Source: Methylobacterium goesingense
Lineage (GTDB): Bacteria; Pseudomonadota; Alphaproteobacteria; Rhizobiales; Beijerinckiaceae
NCBI RefSeq assembly: GCF_022179225.1
Contig: NZ_BPQL01000020.1
Location: forward strand, 1 to 58,880
Reading direction: 5' to 3'
Length of the DNA: 58,880 nt
In this document: positions 55,917 to 58,880 of the stretch, one piece after another
Layout: every line of letters starts with the position of its first letter
Numbering within the stretch: position 1 is the stretch's first letter
The notes under the pieces: model-generated
The model's database searches: none
What the model was told of the DNA's origin: nothing
Seen by the model: only the letters and a program-made list of their open reading frames with translations
Program-made: the position numbers and the translations under genes

Positions 55917-56561
55917 TTAGAAGACCCGCTTCTCGCGGACCTGTCCGTCGAAGCCGACATGGAGCTGGCGTTCGCGGCCATCGCTGCCGCGCGCCGCCAC
56001 TTCGAGGTGGCGCGGCCCCCGCCCGACGACGCGGATGTCGGAATATCCCGCGGCCGCGACCCCGGCGGTCAGGGCCGGCACGTCGGGGGTCGGCCCGAGG
56101 CCGACCCGGTCCCGGGCCCAGTCGAGGGTGCCGGCGGGCGGGCCGCCGGCGGGGCCGACGCGGACCTGGCTGCCGTCCGCGCGGGTGATCAGCAGGGCGT
56201 GCAGGAAGCCGTTCTCGAACCGGCCCTGCACGGTGACGGCCTCGCCGCCCTTGACGAGCGTACCCCCCTCCCCCTGGCGGCCAGTCTCGACCAGCGCCTT
56301 GCCGGTGCCGTCCTGCATCACGAACTTGTTGCCGTAGATCTCGGCGACGTCGCCCTTGGCGGCGATGGAGCCCGACGGTTTCAAGGCCGAGATCGCGGTG
56401 GGCGCCACCGGCGTCATCACGGAGGTGCCGTTCTGGGCCAGCGACAGGCCGATCGCGCCGAAGGCGAGGGGAGCCGCGATGGCGCCGACGACGAGAGCCC
56501 GGCGCGAGCGCTTCGGGGTCGGGGTGGCGGCGGGGTTGGAGGTCTCGTGGGTCTCGGTCAT
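55917..56561 (-). CDS. Membrane-anchored protein divergent from the two-component system
   Basis: A 214-residue protein with one N-terminal membrane helix (RALVVGAIAAPLAFGAIGLSLA). A small OB-like domain follows (GDVAEIYGNKFVMQDGTGKA, GGEAVTVQGRFENGFLHALL). The C-terminal domain has the pattern AGVAAAGYSDIRVVGRGPRHLEVAARG, ending VGFDGQVREKRVF, which resembles a PepSY-like unit. The start is ATG 56561, after GAGAAGGA. PepSY-like proteins beside OmpR-type regulators are frequent. A periplasmic sensor-modulating role is possible but not shown. Confidence 0.68.
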   Translation of the reverse strand: MTETHETSNPAATPTPKRSRRALVVGAIAAPLAFGAIGLSLAQNGTSVMTPVAPTAISALKPSGSIAAKGDVAEIYGNKFVMQDGTGKALVETGRQGEGGTLVKGGEAVTVQGRFENGFLHALLITRADGSQVRVGPAGGPPAGTLDWARDRVGLGPTPDVPALTAGVAAAGYSDIRVVGRGPRHLEVAARGSDGRERQLHVGFDGQVREKRVF

Positions 56562-56625
56562 GAAGTCTGTCCTTCTCGGGTTCAAGGCGCCCTCTCGGGT
56601 TGACGCCGTTCTAGGCCGGGGCCGC

Positions 56626-56652
56626 GAACCCGGACTGAACCGGACGGTTCAG
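56626..56652. promoter_or_regulatory. Probable response-regulator operator in the divergent promoter
   Basis: A perfect palindrome CTGAACCG-GA-CGGTTCAG lies at 56635-56652. GAACC also occurs at 56626 and 56637, an 11-bp direct repeat of the kind bound by OmpR/PhoB-type regulators. It lies 62 bp before the response-regulator start and 65-90 bp upstream of the divergent gene. Confidence 0.6.
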
Positions 56653-56714
56653 CCCCCGTTAAACGACGCGGCGTAGGCCGCTCGCCCTTCGCCCTCCACC
56701 CACGGACACGCCCC

Positions 56715-57383
56715 ATGAAACTCCTGCTGGTGGAGGACGACGCAGCCCTCGCCGCCGAGATCGCCAAGGCCCTGCGGGCCGAGAACTTCGCCCTCGACCA
56801 CGCCGCGAACGGCGAGGACGCGCAGCATCTCGGCGAGACCGAGACCTACGACGCGGTGGTGCTCGACCTCGGCCTGCCCAAGCGCGACGGCCTCTCGGTC
56901 CTCAGGGACTGGCGGGCGGGGGGGCTGACCATGCCGGTCCTCATCCTCACGGCGCGGGACGGCTGGAGCGACAAGGTCGCGGGTTTCAAGGCGGGCGCCG
57001 ACGACTTCCTCGTCAAGCCGTTCCGGGTGGAGGAACTGGTGATCCGCCTGCGCGCCCTGGTACGCCGGGCGACGGCGCACGGGGCTGCCCGCGTCACCTG
57101 TGGGCCCCTCACCTACGAGTCCGGCCTCGGCACCTTCGAGCGCGACGGCCTGCCCCTGAAGCTCACCGGCCTCGAATGGCGCGTCCTCTCCTGCCTGATC
57201 CTGCACAAGGACGGGGTGATGCCGCGCGGCCAGCTGATCGAGCGGGTCTATGATGGCGACGCCGACGTGGATTCGAACTCCGTCGAAGTCATCATCACCC
57301 GCCTGCGCCGCAAGATCGCTCCGGCCCGCATCGAGGGCGTGCGCGGGCATGGCTACCAGCTGCACCCCGGCGAGCCCGCCTGA
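56715..57383 (+). CDS. OmpR-family response regulator
   Basis: A 222-residue two-component regulator. The receiver domain has the acidic pair VEDD (7-9), phospho-acceptor Asp51 in VVLDLGLPKRDG, and Lys101 in DDFLVKPF. The C-terminal winged helix includes LTGLEWRVLSCLILHKDGVM and SNSVEVIITRLRRKIAPARI. The closest general types are PhoP/QseB. Its stop shares one base with the kinase start, so the pair is translationally coupled. The palindrome upstream suggests autoregulation and control of the divergent exported-protein genes. Confidence 0.93.
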   Translation: MKLLLVEDDAALAAEIAKALRAENFALDHAANGEDAQHLGETETYDAVVLDLGLPKRDGLSVLRDWRAGGLTMPVLILTARDGWSDKVAGFKAGADDFLVKPFRVEELVIRLRALVRRATAHGAARVTCGPLTYESGLGTFERDGLPLKLTGLEWRVLSCLILHKDGVMPRGQLIERVYDGDADVDSNSVEVIITRLRRKIAPARIEGVRGHGYQLHPGEPA

Positions 57384-58786
57384 TGCCGCCGCCGCACGGA
57401 CCGGTTCACCCGTCGCCCGGGCCACCGCGCGGCCCGACCGGGCTGTTCCATCTCGGCTCCCTCCGGCGCCGTTTGCTCCTCGCCGCCCTCGCCCTCGTCA
57501 CGGCGGCCCTGGTGGTGGCGGGGCTGGCGATCGGGCTGATCCTGCACCGCTTCGTCCGCGGCCAGCTCGACAGCCGCCTCGACAGCCAGCTCGTCGCCAT
57601 CGCGGCGAGCCTGGAGCGTGGACCGGGCGACCGTCTGCGCCTCGACCGCAATCTCGACGGGCCGCCCTTCGACCGGGACCGCGGCGGATGGCACTGGCAG
57701 GTGCGGCAGGGCCGCAGCGTTCTACGCTCCGGCTCCCTGGAAGGCCGCGATCTCGCGCTGCCCGACGATGCGCCTCGACCCCGCGACCCGGATCGGCCCC
57801 GGCCGGCCGACGGCACCGGCCCCTGGGGCGACGCGCTGATCCTGCGTATCCTCGACCTGCCACCGACGGGGGACAGCCCGCCCGCGATCCTGGTCGCCTC
57901 GGCCCCCGCCCGGGCCCTGGCTGGGCCTCTGCGCGAGGCCGGTCTCGCCCTGGCGGCGATCCTCGGCACTCTCGGCCTCTGCCTCATGGCCGGGCTCGTG
58001 GCACAGGTGCGCCTCGGCCTGAGGCCCCTGGAGCGCCTGCGCAGGGACCTCGCGGCGGTGCGGGCGGGCCGTGAGCCCCGCATCCCGGGTCCGCAGCCCT
58101 CCGAGATCCTCCCCCTCGCGGCGGAGGTGAACGCGCTCCTCGACCAGAACGCCGCCAATCTCGAACGGGCCCGCACCCATGTGGCCAATCTCGCCCATGG
58201 CCTGAAGACCCCGCTCGCCACCCTGAGCCTCGCCCTGGCCGACCCGGGCCGAGACCCTGACGGCGCCCTCGCGAACCTCGTCTCCGGCATGGACCGGCGC
58301 GTGCGCCATCACCTGCGTCGAGCCCGCGCCGCCGCCCTCGGGGGACCGGGCCGCGCGCGGACCGACCTCGCCGGCGCGGTGGCCGATCTGGCCGCGACCC
58401 TCGCGCGGCTCTATGCGGCCAAGGACCTCGCCATCGCGCAGGACGTGTCGCCGGGCCTCGCGGCGGCCTGCGACGCGCAGGACATCGACGAGATGCTGGG
58501 GAACCTGATCGACAATGCCTGTCAGTGGAGCCGCGCCCATATCCGCGTCATCGCTCGCGCGACCGATGACGGGGTCGTGGTGACGGTGGAGGACGACGGC
58601 CCGGGCCTCGACGCGGCGGCCGCCGCCCTGGCGCTGCGGCGGGGGGGACGCCTCGACGAGAGCGTGCCGGGCCACGGCTTCGGCCTCTCGATCACCCGGG
58701 AGCTCGCCGAGCTCTACGGCGGCGCACTCGATCTCGGCCGCTCGGATCTCGGTGGCTTGAGCGCGCAACTCGCCCTGCCGGCGTAA
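57383..58786 (+). CDS. Sensor histidine kinase
   Basis: A 467-residue membrane sensor kinase. TM1 is LLLAALALVTAALVVAGLAIGLIL and TM2 is LALAAILGTLGLCLMAGLVAQ. Between them lies a periplasmic domain of about 130 residues with a Pro/Arg-rich stretch. A HAMP-like linker precedes the phospho-accepting His272 in ANLAHGLKTPLATL. The ATP-binding domain has N box LIDNACQWS, G1 VEDDGPGLD and G2 GHGFGLSITRELAELYGG. It pairs with the preceding regulator. The signal is unknown; PhoQ/QseC-like topology suggests a cation or envelope cue. Confidence 0.92.
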   Translation: MPPPHGPVHPSPGPPRGPTGLFHLGSLRRRLLLAALALVTAALVVAGLAIGLILHRFVRGQLDSRLDSQLVAIAASLERGPGDRLRLDRNLDGPPFDRDRGGWHWQVRQGRSVLRSGSLEGRDLALPDDAPRPRDPDRPRPADGTGPWGDALILRILDLPPTGDSPPAILVASAPARALAGPLREAGLALAAILGTLGLCLMAGLVAQVRLGLRPLERLRRDLAAVRAGREPRIPGPQPSEILPLAAEVNALLDQNAANLERARTHVANLAHGLKTPLATLSLALADPGRDPDGALANLVSGMDRRVRHHLRRARAAALGGPGRARTDLAGAVADLAATLARLYAAKDLAIAQDVSPGLAAACDAQDIDEMLGNLIDNACQWSRAHIRVIARATDDGVVVTVEDDGPGLDAAAAALALRRGGRLDESVPGHGFGLSITRELAELYGGALDLGRSDLGGLSAQLALPA

Positions 58787-58830
58787 CACGCGGACATTCG
58801 CGGCCCGTCACAAAAGGTTTGTCTTTTGGG

Positions 58831-58859
58831 TTGACGGTGTTTGTTGGTGTCCGTATAGG
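58831..58859 (+). promoter_or_regulatory. Strong sigma70-type promoter at the right edge
   Basis: TTGACG and TATAGG are separated by exactly 17 bp, about 45 bp after the kinase stop, reading off the right end. The close match to consensus in a G/C-rich genome suggests a highly expressed unit such as a stable RNA or ribosomal operon beyond the window. Confidence 0.55.
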
Positions 58860-58880
58860 GATGTTCATCGGCGGCGGCCA

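Overview
This is a high-GC alphaproteobacterial window. Gene content and order (ihfB-lapA-trpF-trpB, popZ next to valS, tolC next to a PIMT-like gene, TrcR/DUF1013, DUF4170, the DUF6867-type gene inside a liv operon) point to Hyphomicrobiales, most probably a Methylobacterium-like organism. No rRNA or other direct taxonomic marker is present, so the genus is an inference.

Left third (1-23.8 kb) is accessory DNA. From the left edge it holds: the end of a copper/silver efflux operon (CusB-like adaptor, FixH/YtkA-like protein, Met/Cys-rich exported protein); a truncated MFS copy; an arsenic-resistance block with two regulatory units (arsR1 with an Acr3/BASS permease, and arsR2-arsC-arsB-MFS divergent from arsH); two gene remnants (aldo/keto reductase and LysR) that abut where both 5' ends have been lost; a complete, tightly overlapping QatABCD anti-phage operon (13762 down to 8762, minus strand); and about 10 kb of mostly unrecognised small genes. 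The last part has two divergent operons (17748 to 15288 on minus, 17937 to 21479 on plus) around a shared control region with a Cro-like HTH gene, a calcineurin-like phosphoesterase, a Cys-rich small protein, and several unusual palindromes and direct repeats. It ends at the 3' end of tRNA-Met (23842-23918, minus), a typical integration point for mobile islands. No integrase, transposase, phage structural gene or CRISPR array was seen.

Right two thirds (23.8-58.9 kb) is ordinary chromosomal backbone: trpB, trpF, lapA, ihfB, sppA and rpsA; a large alkaline phosphatase-RTX protein with a C-terminal repeat array; trcR, prs, DUF4170, xseA, purD, rsgA, valS, popZ, tolC and a PIMT-like gene; tRNA-Cys and tRNA-Asn; dedA; a complete branched-chain amino acid ABC transporter operon (livHMGF, DUF6867, livJ); three exported small proteins including an EF-hand protein; and a two-component system whose divergent promoter carries a perfect palindrome. 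The window ends on a good sigma70-type promoter reading off the right edge.

How it fits together: the left region is a stack of stress and defence modules (copper, arsenic, phage) next to an uncharacterised small-gene module at a tRNA boundary. trpB is followed by tRNA-Met and this island rather than by trpA, so the island may separate trpB from its usual partner. The best candidates for something undescribed are the divergent operon pair at 15.3-21.5 kb, including a protein with a canonical sliding-clamp-binding peptide, and the repeat clusters at 14.55-14.76, 21.5, 22.9, 23.1 and 23.66-23.70 kb.
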